From NCBI GenBank assembly GCA_944389615.1, contig CALXNA010000007.1:1-64000 (forward strand): a stretch of 64,000 nucleotides of DNA, in the 5' to 3' direction. Under the pieces are notes generated by a model that was not told the DNA's origin, did no database searches, and was given only the letters and a program-made list of their open reading frames with translations. This document shows, piece by piece, positions 51,531-60,256 of this stretch; within the stretch, counting starts at the first letter, position 1, and each line of letters starts with the position of its first letter. Source of the DNA: an uncultured Anaerobiospirillum sp. (GTDB lineage: Bacteria; Pseudomonadota; Gammaproteobacteria; Enterobacterales; Succinivibrionaceae). Position numbers and translations under genes: made by a program.

Positions 51531-52259
51531 CTAAATGCCGGTCAAGACCGCCATTTGTGTCGGGTTGACTATTGCCAACTTGTGGCTTGGGATGTGTAGC
51601 GTATAGCTGTTATTGTCGCTATCGTTGTTAGGGCGGACGTAAAACACACCTTCTACAGCCATATAGCCAACCGGGCTCAAAGCATTGCTGGTGCAAAGAA
51701 GTAGCGCGCAAGGTGAGCCATTGGTGTCATTAAGCTGAGGTACAGCGATGAGCTCAACTTGAGGCAAGATGACCTTGAACATTGTAAGGGCGGGCTCTTC
51801 TGAGCCAGTTTTAGCTTGTAAAAATGGGATATGTGTGACAGGTACTACCAACGTGATTCGGCTGCTGTTATTAATATTCGCGGCCATTTGGGCACTCAGC
51901 TTTTCCCAAAGCAATGTTAGGTCGTGGAAAATCTTATCTGAATGTTGTGATTTATCTGACCAAGTTTCATTGTTTGAGGCTTCTACTTTGCAGCCATGCT
52001 TTTCAAGGAGAGGAATGCAGTCAGTAAGCTCGTCTTCTAACGCCTTTTCTACTTTGTCACTTGCTGTTGAGAGTGCAGAAGGCAAGCTTTGGGGCATTGG
52101 GCATGGTACGACAATGTTTTGGGCTTGGTAGAGACCGCCTTGAGATAGATGCTGTAGCTTGTCCGCTGTAAGTTCAGCTTCATTGGCTAGAGGAAAGTGG
52201 GTAAGCAGCTTTGTGCCACTAATATGGCTTAGCATGATTCGGGTTATATCATCAGCCAT
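51531..52259 (-). CDS. Unknown protein, lower GC than its neighbours
   Basis: This 242-residue protein has no signal peptide and no family I recognise. AAGGAG lies 5 bases before ATG 52259. The N-terminal half is helical and polar (LTADKLQHLSQGGLYQAQN, DKVEKALEDELTDCIPLLEK). The C-terminal half is beta-rich (RITLVVPVTHIPFLQA, MFKVILPQVELIAVPQL, VGYMAVEGVFYVRPN). The base composition is visibly more AT-rich than the surrounding genes, suggesting a different origin. It lies downstream of the giant autotransporter gene, with a terminator between them, so it is probably expressed on its own. Confidence 0.7.
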   Translation of the reverse strand: MADDITRIMLSHISGTKLLTHFPLANEAELTADKLQHLSQGGLYQAQNIVVPCPMPQSLPSALSTASDKVEKALEDELTDCIPLLEKHGCKVEASNNETWSDKSQHSDKIFHDLTLLWEKLSAQMAANINNSSRITLVVPVTHIPFLQAKTGSEEPALTMFKVILPQVELIAVPQLNDTNGSPCALLLCTSNALSPVGYMAVEGVFYVRPNNDSDNNSYTLHIPSHKLAIVNPTQMAVLTGI

Positions 52260-52295
52260 AAGGACTCCTTGGAGCTGCGCGCGTGAGCGCGCAGG

Positions 52296-52323
52296 TAAAA
52301 ACAGACGCACCGCAGTGCGTCTG
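52296..52323 (-). terminator. Terminator after the autotransporter gene
   Basis: On the minus strand CAGACGCAC and GTGCGTCTG form a 9-bp stem with a 4-base loop, followed directly by TTTTT. It lies 82 bases beyond the autotransporter stop. Confidence 0.85.
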
Positions 52324-52404
52324 GGGAAGCTTAGGCCCGGAAGCGTCCTTGCTTTAAGGCCTAAGCTTAAGCATTAGCCCGTTAGGGCTTGAGTACCTAC
52401 TTCC

Positions 52405-55400
52405 TTAGAAAGTGAAGCGGGCGTTGGCATTGACGCCGAACTCGTCGGTGTTGGAGCTGCCGGTGTAGCCGACGCTCAAGCCAAGGGCGATACCGCCTAC
52501 ACTCTGAGCCTCAACGCCCAAGGTCGCACCGTAGGTGAAGTTGTCGAGCACCTCGGTGGTGGTGTGGGTGGTGAGGTTCGAGACCCCGGCCCACGAGACA
52601 TCGCCGTCGAGCTCGTCATCGCCGAACTGGCCGGTTAAGGTCAGGTCGAAGCTTGGAGCGACCGTCCAGCTCTCACCCTTGAACTCCTTGGCGATGGTGA
52701 CGCCGACCGGAATAGCAAAGAGGTTGAGACTGTCGGAGTCAACTGAGGCGACGACGTCCTCGCCGTCGATGGTGTAGTCATCGAGATCGATGTTGCTAAA
52801 GCGCAGACCGGCATGTGGCGTAATGGCGACGCCGTTGAACTCCAAGGCGTACTTGCCGGTGACGCCGAGCGACAGGTTCGAGCTGTCCATCTTGGCGCCG
52901 ATGCGGTCGACCGAGGTGTTAGCCTCGATCTCGTTATCAGCGACGGTGTAGGAGATATCGCCGATGACCGAGAATGGGCCGACCGAGTAGCCGCCGTAGA
53001 TACCGAAGCCGTAGTAGTCGAAGTCGTTGGAGACCGCGGCAGCAGCGCCTTCGCCATCGATATCACCTGAGCCGACGTTGAACATGGCACCGAAGGTGAT
53101 GCCGTTGCTCAGCGTATAGTCGGCACCTAAGGCCACACCGTAGAGGTCGACATCGACGCCGTAGTCAACGCCCTGAGCCTCAAAGCCGTCGGAGTCGGCG
53201 CTCTTGTAGACCGGGGCGAGCCACAAGGTGGCGCCTTGGGTGTTACCGGCTAAGGTCAGGTTCGAGAAGGCCGAACCAATGCCAAAGCGGCTGGCGATAG
53301 CATCAGTCGAGCTCTTACCGGCGGAGAGAGCAGCCTGCGGAGCGCCACCGTAGACGCCTAAGCGGGCGGCAGCCTCGGCGGCAGCACCATTACCTTGACC
53401 TACGGCCGCAGCTAAGAAGTAATTGCTGTAGTCGCGGTTCTCGATTGGTTGGTCATCAGGGCCCATCATGACTTCGCCGTTATCGTCCAGCTCGTAGCCG
53501 TCGTAGAGGTAGTCGTAGTGCTCTTGGCCGTCTTCAGTCCACTTGCTGTTGTAGCCGTTGAAGTAGGCCACTAAGGTCTGATAGACCGGATCCGAGGCGC
53601 CGGACATCAGGCTGCGGGCGTTATCAGCGACCTTCAGCTGGATTACACCGCCATTCTCGTCGTTGATTTCACCGACTAAGAAGCCATTCTCGGTGGTAAC
53701 GGTAATGCCATTACCGGAGGTTACGGCTTGTCCCTTGATGTCATGGACGCTGACCTTTGTGCCGTTGGCGTCACCAGTGCCACCGTGGTCGGCAAACAAG
53801 GTGTAGTCCGTGGCCCCGCGCAGATCGCCGGTGATTAAGATCTCACCGCCATCGGCGATTAATTTGCCGTTGGAGCTTGCCATGGTGACTAAGGCCGTGC
53901 CTTGATCCCGAGCGGCCTTGATAGCATCAGCATCAGCCATCAGGGCGGTACCATCACCAAAGAAGATCGCGTTCTTGAACTTCGAGGCGAAGTTTGCGGC
54001 AGTAATGGCTGGGGTCGTGACGCCATCAGCATCGTTGTAGTAGGTGACGAAGTCCGCTAAAGACTTGTTGGTCAAGACGAGGCCTTGGCCATCCTCCAGC
54101 GTGCTGATGCCACCTAAGTACACGATAGCGCCTAAGCGGTCAGCCGCATTCGACAAGCTGCCATTGCTCTGATAGCGAGCGATGAGCTGGGCTAAGGCCT
54201 CCTTGTTCTCGGTGCCAATACCTAAGGCCGAGTTCTGGCCGACGAAGATCGAGCCGTCGATGGTGCCGACCTGAGTCTTATCGGTGAAATCGGCATCCGA
54301 GGCATCAGCAAAGCGCCCAATCGAGGCTAAGGCCGTAGCTTGGCCGTACTCTGGGTCGACGATCAAGGTGCCGCCGTTCAGCTCTAAGGTCGCGGTCTCA
54401 AAGGTACCCGTAAACGATTCGCTTTCGTCGAAGTCTGGGGTGGACGGATCATCCTGCTCCGTGCCATCAAGACCGACGTACAAGCTGACGCCCGAGGCTA
54501 ACTTGGTGTCCTGCGCACTGAGGGTACCATTGGCGATGGTGACCTCACCGGCATTAACATTGAAGCCCTTGGCGACTTCAACTGCGCCCTCAATCCACGA
54601 GCCACTTAACCCTGTGCCTGCGTGGTTTAAGGTTAGGTTGGTGGTGCTCAGGGTCGAGCCCTCAGCCAAGTCAACGCTACCAAAGGTCATATCGTAGGTG
54701 CTGTTGCTCAGGGCCGTGCTTAACTCTAAGCTATCAGCCGAGACATTACCCGAAACCGTGGTCTCGTTGCTGACCTTCAAGATACCGGCATTGGTGAGCG
54801 CGCCTTGTACCTCGGTGACCCCAGCGACCGCATTCTCAAGGGTGCTGGCGGCGATGGTGACGTTGTTGCCACCTGCACTGATATCGCCGATCTTACCGGC
54901 ACCGGCTAAGAGCAGGCTGCCGTCGGAGATGACGACGCCCTCGGCCGTCTTGCTCTCACCGCTCTGCGAGAAGACAAAGTAGCCATCACGGGCGGCATGT
55001 AAGCCCAAGTTGCCATCGACGGTTAAGTCGGTGCTGGCAGCGACTTGCATCGCGCCATAGTGACCGGCGACCGTGCCCTTCACATCGGTGATTAAGGCCT
55101 GCTTGAGGGTATCGCTCGTGACCGACTCGATCTCGGCAAATTCCTTGACATTATCCCAAGTGGTGACGCGCTTGCTCTCATCCGTCCACTTGATGGCTAA
55201 GGACGCAGCGCCGACGTTGATGATGCCATCACCTACGTTGTCGCCCTTGAAGAGCTGCTCCTTTAAGGCCTTAGCATCGGCAGCGTTGAGCTGGGTGTCC
55301 TTGGCAAAGTCGAGGTACAAGGTCGAGAAGCCATCTAACGTGTAGGAGGCTGCTTTCAGGGCGTCGTCAACCTTCAGGTTCGACTTGTCCTCGGTGCCGG

Positions 55401-58353
55401 TACCGGCGCCCGTAATCAAGGCCGAAACGGCGGTATTGCCCAGCTTTAACTGCGCCTCAGCGCCCTTGACGTTAAAGGTGGTGCCCTTCAGGTTGATACC
55501 GGCGGTCTTGGAGTAGTTCTTGGATGGATCGTCCTTGAGGTCTTCGCTGCCGGTGTAGGCCCGACCGGTGATGGTCATATTGGCCCCATCATTGATGGTG
55601 ATGGTCGGCGTAGTGGCCTTATCACTCTGCATCGTGGCTACCGTCAGCTCGCCGTAGACCGAGCCCGAGACGCCAGTGCCTGAGAGGTTGAGGTTGCTCA
55701 GCTCAAGGGACGCATAGGAGTCAGCCGTGCCGACTGTGAAATCGGCCCCATCAAAGGCCGCATTCTGCGCCGTCCACTTGCCCGACTCGACATTCAGGGT
55801 GCTGTTGGTGCCGCTAAAGGTGAGATTCTTGACAGTGACCGAGCCTGCGCCGTCGAGCACTAACTTGCCGCCGCTGCTGTTGCCGTCGTCCTTAAAGACC
55901 ACCGAGCCTACATTGGAGGTTAAGCCGCTGGCGACCTGTAAGGTACCGCCAGAGATGGTGAACTCCGTGGCCTTATTGTTGTTAAGGACAATGCTTGGCG
56001 CCTTAATGGTACCGGCACCGATGGCTAAGACGTCCGAGCCTGCTGCGGCATCCTTGGCGACATTTAAGGTCAAGGCCGTGTCGGTCTCAAAGGTACCAGC
56101 CCCAGCGAAGTTAATCTTATTGGCGGTAGGCGAGCCCGCAGTACCGCTGGCGAATTTGCTGACGTCGTATTCGAGGCTCGTGGTGGTGCGCTCGACGCTC
56201 AGTAAGCCACCTGACTTGATTTCCATCTTAGCCGAGGAGCTGCCAGAGTCGAAGTAGTCCTCTAATTGGTCGCCCTTAAGGTAGAGGATACCCTGACCGG
56301 CCTTCTCAGTAGCGCTGATGTCGGCAACCGCACCCGACAGGGTGATCGTGCCAGAGGAGCTCTTGCCCCAATCGACCGAGCGAGCTTGGCGCAGGTCTAA
56401 GACTGCGTCGGCGCCACTGGTGCCGGTAACCTCGATCTCAGGTGCAGTAGTGTTCTTGGTCAGAGCGAAGTCGCCTTTAATGGTCAGCGAGGACGCGATG
56501 CCTCCGGTGTAGTAGCTCGAGCCACCGGTTTTGGTACCGGCCGTGCTGGTAACAGTGAGGTTACCATCAGCCAGCTTCAGGTCGTAATTGGTGGTGTAGT
56601 GACCGGCGTCGACCTTTAACGTCGAGCCTGAGACCGTCAGATTGCCGGTAATGTTGCCGTCGGCGGCCGCCTCGATCTCTTGGTCGTCGAGCATGACGTC
56701 GCGCGTGGTCGCGTGCAAGGTGACGTCATTTTGCAGGGTAAAGGTATCGCCCTTGGTCAGGAGCGTCAGGTTGTGGGTCGTGGCGCCCGAGAAGCCAAAA
56801 TCGCTGACCACGGTCGAAGATGAATCGTCGCCTAAGGTCAGGTTGTTAACCTCGAGCAGTACATTATGGGTGCCAGAAGCCAGATTCCCAATCTTCTTAG
56901 AGACTAAGACGTCGTCGGCGACGATAGTCGAGCCGGAGATGACGATCTTACCGGCGCTGGCAGCGGTGCCGCCGGAGATGTCGAAGGTCTTGGTATCAGC
57001 AAGGTCAAACTGCTTATCGCTCTGTAGCTTTAAGATACCGCCGCCTGAGACTAAGAGCGCGCCCTGCTTGGAGGTGACAGGAGGATCCGCCTCCGTGTCG
57101 AGCTTGTACTTGCCGTTGTCATCAACGATCGCGGTGTACTCGTTGCCGCTGCTCAGGAAGTCCTGTAAGGTATCAACCCCAATGACTAAAGTGCCCGATG
57201 AGCTTGGGTCGGAGCTGGCGGTGACCTTAATCGTGCCCTCTTCACCGGTGCCCTTTTCAGCAAGAGCCACGAGGTTAGCGCCGTCAGCTACGGTGAGTTT
57301 GCCACCGGAGACCGTGAGGGTGCCCGAGAGCTGGATGTTGGCGCCACTTTCAAAGGTAACCGCCGTGCCGATGGCTTGGCTCGAGGCGTCCTTGCCTTGG
57401 CCGATGACCCAAGTTCCGCTATTGCCGACTAAGACGTTGCCCTGCACCGTGCCGGTCTTGCCCAAAAAGGTCTCGGAGACCGTATTAGAGCCCGAGATGA
57501 CCTTAAAGGACCCGCTCCCGATGGTGAAGTCATCGGTCTGAACCTTATTGTTCGCGCCGGTATCGGTCAGCATTACGGCGCCCGCTTTCAGAGTCAGAGC
57601 CTCACCAAGAATCGTGGCACCGCTCGAGCCCGAGCCCTGCATCAAGAGCTTGCCGCCGTTGTTGACGGTAATCTTTGAGGCGGTTTGGCCGTCGGTCGCA
57701 TCACGGCCTAAGGTTACACCCTTGTCTTTGGTGCTGATTAAAGTCAGGAATGCGGTGAGTTCGTCAGTATCGGAGCCAACGGTGATGTTGTCGGCCTTAA
57801 CAGCCACAGTGCCGCTGTTGCCGGTGGTGGCCTCATCAGCAATGATTAAGGAGCCATTTTGTACATCGATGGCGGCGAGATCAATCGTGACGGTGCCCGA
57901 GCCTGTGGTCTGGGTGTTGCCCGCGATCTTTACGCCATAGCTTGAGTATTTGGTTTCGTCGCTGATGTTGATCGTTAACTTACCTTTGCCCGTTAGGGTG
58001 GTGTTATTAGCGTCGTTGGCTGTGATGAAGTTGCCGCTTGGAGCCGGAACTGCTTCACCGCTGGTGATGATGAGTTCGCCATCCCAGCTGGGGGTGCTGC
58101 CGGAGGAGATTCTCAGATTGGTGTATTCGTCGCTTCCCGGATTGTTACTGTTGCCGGTAATGGTGATGGTTTCGCCCGAACCTGGCAGATTGGTCGGATC
58201 GGTCAAGTCTTTGCTATTTGCTTGCGCCGAGCCTGCGGCCGCAAGGCCCGCCGTCAGCAGGACGGCTGGAGCGAGGCCCTTGATATAGGCGTGCTTGAAG
58301 ATGGCACGGTATTGGGCCAGTAAGAAAGTGAGGGCAGAGGAAGTCTGTTTCAC
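52405..58353 (-). CDS. Giant autotransporter (type Va) with beta-helix passenger
   Basis: This 1982-residue surface protein starts at GTG 58353. The N-terminus has an extended signal region (YRAIFKHAYIKGLAPAVLL then AGLAAAGSAQA), of the kind found on large autotransporters. Residues from about 47 to 1690 form a long passenger rich in Gly, Thr, Ser, Asp and Val, with many irregular 20-25-residue beta-helix turns (such as TLTVSGGKLTVADGANLVAL). The last 280 residues form the translocating barrel, with strands such as SNLTLAGNTQGATLWLAPVYK and YYGFGIYGGYSVGPFSVIGD, and end in NARFTF with the terminal Phe needed for barrel assembly. No protease or adhesin motif such as RGD was noted in the passenger. 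A role in adhesion is likely but inferred. Confidence 0.93.
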   Translation of the reverse strand: MKQTSSALTFLLAQYRAIFKHAYIKGLAPAVLLTAGLAAAGSAQANSKDLTDPTNLPGSGETITITGNSNNPGSDEYTNLRISSGSTPSWDGELIITSGEAVPAPSGNFITANDANNTTLTGKGKLTINISDETKYSSYGVKIAGNTQTTGSGTVTIDLAAIDVQNGSLIIADEATTGNSGTVAVKADNITVGSDTDELTAFLTLISTKDKGVTLGRDATDGQTASKITVNNGGKLLMQGSGSSGATILGEALTLKAGAVMLTDTGANNKVQTDDFTIGSGSFKVISGSNTVSETFLGKTGTVQGNVLVGNSGTWVIGQGKDASSQAIGTAVTFESGANIQLSGTLTVSGGKLTVADGANLVALAEKGTGEEGTIKVTASSDPSSSGTLVIGVDTLQDFLSSGNEYTAIVDDNGKYKLDTEADPPVTSKQGALLVSGGGILKLQSDKQFDLADTKTFDISGGTAASAGKIVISGSTIVADDVLVSKKIGNLASGTHNVLLEVNNLTLGDDSSSTVVSDFGFSGATTHNLTLLTKGDTFTLQNDVTLHATTRDVMLDDQEIEAAADGNITGNLTVSGSTLKVDAGHYTTNYDLKLADGNLTVTSTAGTKTGGSSYYTGGIASSLTIKGDFALTKNTTAPEIEVTGTSGADAVLDLRQARSVDWGKSSSGTITLSGAVADISATEKAGQGILYLKGDQLEDYFDSGSSSAKMEIKSGGLLSVERTTTSLEYDVSKFASGTAGSPTANKINFAGAGTFETDTALTLNVAKDAAAGSDVLAIGAGTIKAPSIVLNNNKATEFTISGGTLQVASGLTSNVGSVVFKDDGNSSGGKLVLDGAGSVTVKNLTFSGTNSTLNVESGKWTAQNAAFDGADFTVGTADSYASLELSNLNLSGTGVSGSVYGELTVATMQSDKATTPTITINDGANMTITGRAYTGSEDLKDDPSKNYSKTAGINLKGTTFNVKGAEAQLKLGNTAVSALITGAGTGTEDKSNLKVDDALKAASYTLDGFSTLYLDFAKDTQLNAADAKALKEQLFKGDNVGDGIINVGAASLAIKWTDESKRVTTWDNVKEFAEIESVTSDTLKQALITDVKGTVAGHYGAMQVAASTDLTVDGNLGLHAARDGYFVFSQSGESKTAEGVVISDGSLLLAGAGKIGDISAGGNNVTIAASTLENAVAGVTEVQGALTNAGILKVSNETTVSGNVSADSLELSTALSNSTYDMTFGSVDLAEGSTLSTTNLTLNHAGTGLSGSWIEGAVEVAKGFNVNAGEVTIANGTLSAQDTKLASGVSLYVGLDGTEQDDPSTPDFDESESFTGTFETATLELNGGTLIVDPEYGQATALASIGRFADASDADFTDKTQVGTIDGSIFVGQNSALGIGTENKEALAQLIARYQSNGSLSNAADRLGAIVYLGGISTLEDGQGLVLTNKSLADFVTYYNDADGVTTPAITAANFASKFKNAIFFGDGTALMADADAIKAARDQGTALVTMASSNGKLIADGGEILITGDLRGATDYTLFADHGGTGDANGTKVSVHDIKGQAVTSGNGITVTTENGFLVGEINDENGGVIQLKVADNARSLMSGASDPVYQTLVAYFNGYNSKWTEDGQEHYDYLYDGYELDDNGEVMMGPDDQPIENRDYSNYFLAAAVGQGNGAAAEAAARLGVYGGAPQAALSAGKSSTDAIASRFGIGSAFSNLTLAGNTQGATLWLAPVYKSADSDGFEAQGVDYGVDVDLYGVALGADYTLSNGITFGAMFNVGSGDIDGEGAAAAVSNDFDYYGFGIYGGYSVGPFSVIGDISYTVADNEIEANTSVDRIGAKMDSSNLSLGVTGKYALEFNGVAITPHAGLRFSNIDLDDYTIDGEDVVASVDSDSLNLFAIPVGVTIAKEFKGESWTVAPSFDLTLTGQFGDDELDGDVSWAGVSNLTTHTTTEVLDNFTYGATLGVEAQSVGGIALGLSVGYTGSSNTDEFGVNANARFTF

Positions 58354-59625
58354 TTTGGTGGAGATTCCTTTGGTAGATTGGGTAGATGCAGCTTAATTAT
58401 GCTTATGTTAAGAGATAGTGACCTGCGCGCAGTCGCAGACCTTGCGGTCAAGTGGCATCCATGCCGGGCGCGGAGCGCGCCAGATTGCGCGTGTGGCTCG
58501 CGTGGGTGGAACGCTCAAGGGCGTAGTGCTCACGGGCGGGCCGTGTACCGCCAACGGGCGCAGTAAGCCGCCTGCTCCGTGGAAGCAGGTTGCCGTGCGC
58601 CCAAAGCGCGAGTCATTGGTCAATCCGAACCGTCATGCGCACTTCGTCTTAGTGCGCCTCCCTTGGCCTGTTTCGGGCCTGAGACCTACCCGGGGCGGGC
58701 GCTGCGGTCATAACCGCACAGAGCCGTTCGCACATGGTGGTAACCACGTGTTGCTGGGTGGGGGAGAGATGACGGTGCTACCTGAGTAGCCTTGCGGGTA
58801 CATGATGGGGCGGGCGCCAGCAGCAGCTGCGCCTCCAGCATGGGCTGGGGGAGCTACAGAGCCTTAGGGTTGATTAAGCCCTCAAGTGCTGGGCCCTCAG
58901 GGCGCGCGGCCAGCAGAGCGCTGGCGGGGCCCGGGCTTAGCTCTGAGCGAAGGCCAGAGCTGAAGAGCGCACGCAGACGTGGAAGGCGTCCGCGTTGGTT
59001 TCCTTTGGTAACGTAACGTCCGCATTTGGCCTGAGAGTACAGCTTGGTACCGAAATTAAGCTGCGTTATGCCGGTGCCAGACCCAGTGCTGCGCTTGGGA
59101 TGCGCAGGCACTTCCAGTAACAGGCTGGGCGCCATAACAATGCGTGCTGCTATCAATTTCGGCGCCAACGCCAAAGAAAAAAGCGTTATCTTGTCTCTAC
59201 AGATTTAAGGCCGCCTTTCGGCTCAAACAAGACGCGCACTGCCCCTCTCTATCTACGCCATCGTTTTAACTAATGCCGCGTAATTCCCCATGCGTGAGCG
59301 TGGGGATGAAAGCGGCTGGTGTCGCACATTTTGATCATGTATAATACCCTCTAAGAACTCAGGAACGAGCTTTTTGCTCCTACCTGATGGGGGCATTGTG
59401 GACATGCCCGTAGTGATCCGTAACCTGCATCAAAAAGCTGATTGCGGAGCATTACTAAAAGCAGTTGCGACGCTGCGAAACCGCTGACGTAAGTCAGTCG
59501 GTAGTTCATGAGGATATAAACTGTGCTGATATTGTGGCTTCACCTGATGGTACTCCGTCAGGATTTTACTCCTTGCGGCAGCGGGAGCCTGCCCTTTAGA
59601 TTTGCTTGCGTTGCCGCGCAGGGGC
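58354..59625. other. Long gene-poor region, partly decayed
   Basis: No intact gene is supported in about 1.27 kb. Open frames on both strands are GC-driven and lack ribosome-binding sites or motifs. Its right half contains a hairpin and flanking sequence that resemble the 3' end of an IS200/IS605-type element (see the separate entry). Between 59365 and 59395 a short inverted repeat CAGG-GAGC/GCTC-CCTG is visible. A TATAAT box occurs at about 59340-59345. Confidence 0.5.
58792..59345 (+). mobile_element. Candidate remnant of an IS200/IS605-type element (3' end)
   Basis: The plus-strand frame through 58855-59016 reads like the poorly conserved tail behind a TnpB zinc-finger (PSGRAASRALAGPGLSSER, then RRPRWFPLVT). 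Near 59280-59315 lies the hairpin CCCCATGC-GTGA-GCGTGGGG followed by ATGAAAGCGG. This is the type of structure that ends IS605-family elements and their omega RNAs. The transposase core motifs are missing, so at most a decayed end remains. This call rests on pattern memory, not on a verified match. Confidence 0.3.
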
Positions 59626-60117
59626 TTACTCCGGACGGAGGTAGTCAAAGGTCAGCATCTCGCCAAAGCCTTCGTAGAAGGCCACACCGCATTGCTTGAA
59701 GCCTGCCTTTTTAAGCAAGTGGATCATCGAGCGGTTGCGCTCGTAGGTGTCCACGCGTAGGTAGTCGTAATGCGCCTGCAGATAGATCATGATAAACATC
59801 CCCGCGCCGTGCCCGGGGATCGTTCCCATGCGGTGAATTACTTGGTAGGGGCGCTCGGCGCTCCACGCACCGCGCACGAGGTGGTCGTAGACGGCCTCGT
59901 AGGGGCTTAAGGCCAAGGTGCCGAGCACCGTGGTATCGTCGTCAGCGACGCACACGAAACCGCGTTGCTGCTTGATATCGTCGGCCACAACCGCGACGGT
60001 CGGATAATCTTCACGCCATTGGGCATAGTTGCCCTCTTGGTGCTGGCGTTCAATGCCTTGGGCAAAGATCGCGGCGATCGCGGGCAGGTCGCGCTCTTGT
60101 GTGAGGCGGATCTTCAT
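59626..60117 (-). CDS. GNAT-family N-acetyltransferase
   Basis: This 163-residue cytoplasmic protein belongs to the GCN5-related acetyltransferase fold and transfers an acetyl group from acetyl-CoA to an unknown amine. The N-terminus reads MKIRLTQERDLPAIAAIFAQGI; the strand with GFVCVADDDTTVLGTLAL and the acetyl-CoA-binding segment RMGTIPGHGAGMFIMIYL follow. The C-terminal RVDTYERNRSMIHLLKKAGFKQCG is typical of the family. AAGGAG lies 6 bases upstream. It sits just behind a terminator that ends the valS transcript, so it probably needs its own promoter or read-through. Confidence 0.88.
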   Translation of the reverse strand: MKIRLTQERDLPAIAAIFAQGIERQHQEGNYAQWREDYPTVAVVADDIKQQRGFVCVADDDTTVLGTLALSPYEAVYDHLVRGAWSAERPYQVIHRMGTIPGHGAGMFIMIYLQAHYDYLRVDTYERNRSMIHLLKKAGFKQCGVAFYEGFGEMLTFDYLRPE

Positions 60118-60136
60118 GGAGCTCTCCTTCGGATAT

Positions 60137-60159
60137 GAAAAGCCCCGCAGATGCGGGGC
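60137..60159 (-). terminator. Terminator between valS and the acetyltransferase gene
   Basis: On the minus strand GCCCCGCA and TGCGGGGC form an 8-bp stem with a 2-base loop (likely opening to 4), followed by TTTTC. It lies only about 20 bases before the start of the next gene. Confidence 0.75.
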
Positions 60160-60256
60160 GGAGGGGCGCGTTAAGCGCGCGTGAGGGGCCCGCCGCTTAG
60201 GCGGGCAGCCCGCAGGGCGGGCAAGGCGCCGTCAGGCGCAGGCGGCGGAAGCCGCC

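Noticed and set aside
58408-59174. Several open frames of 60-120 codons on both strands
   Set aside because: They have no ribosome-binding sites, odd compositions and no recognisable motifs. They fit GC-rich non-coding DNA.
59277-59345. Type I-E CRISPR repeat
   Set aside because: Only one copy exists here, the part between CCCC and GGGG is four bases longer than in E. coli repeats, and no array or cas gene is in the window.
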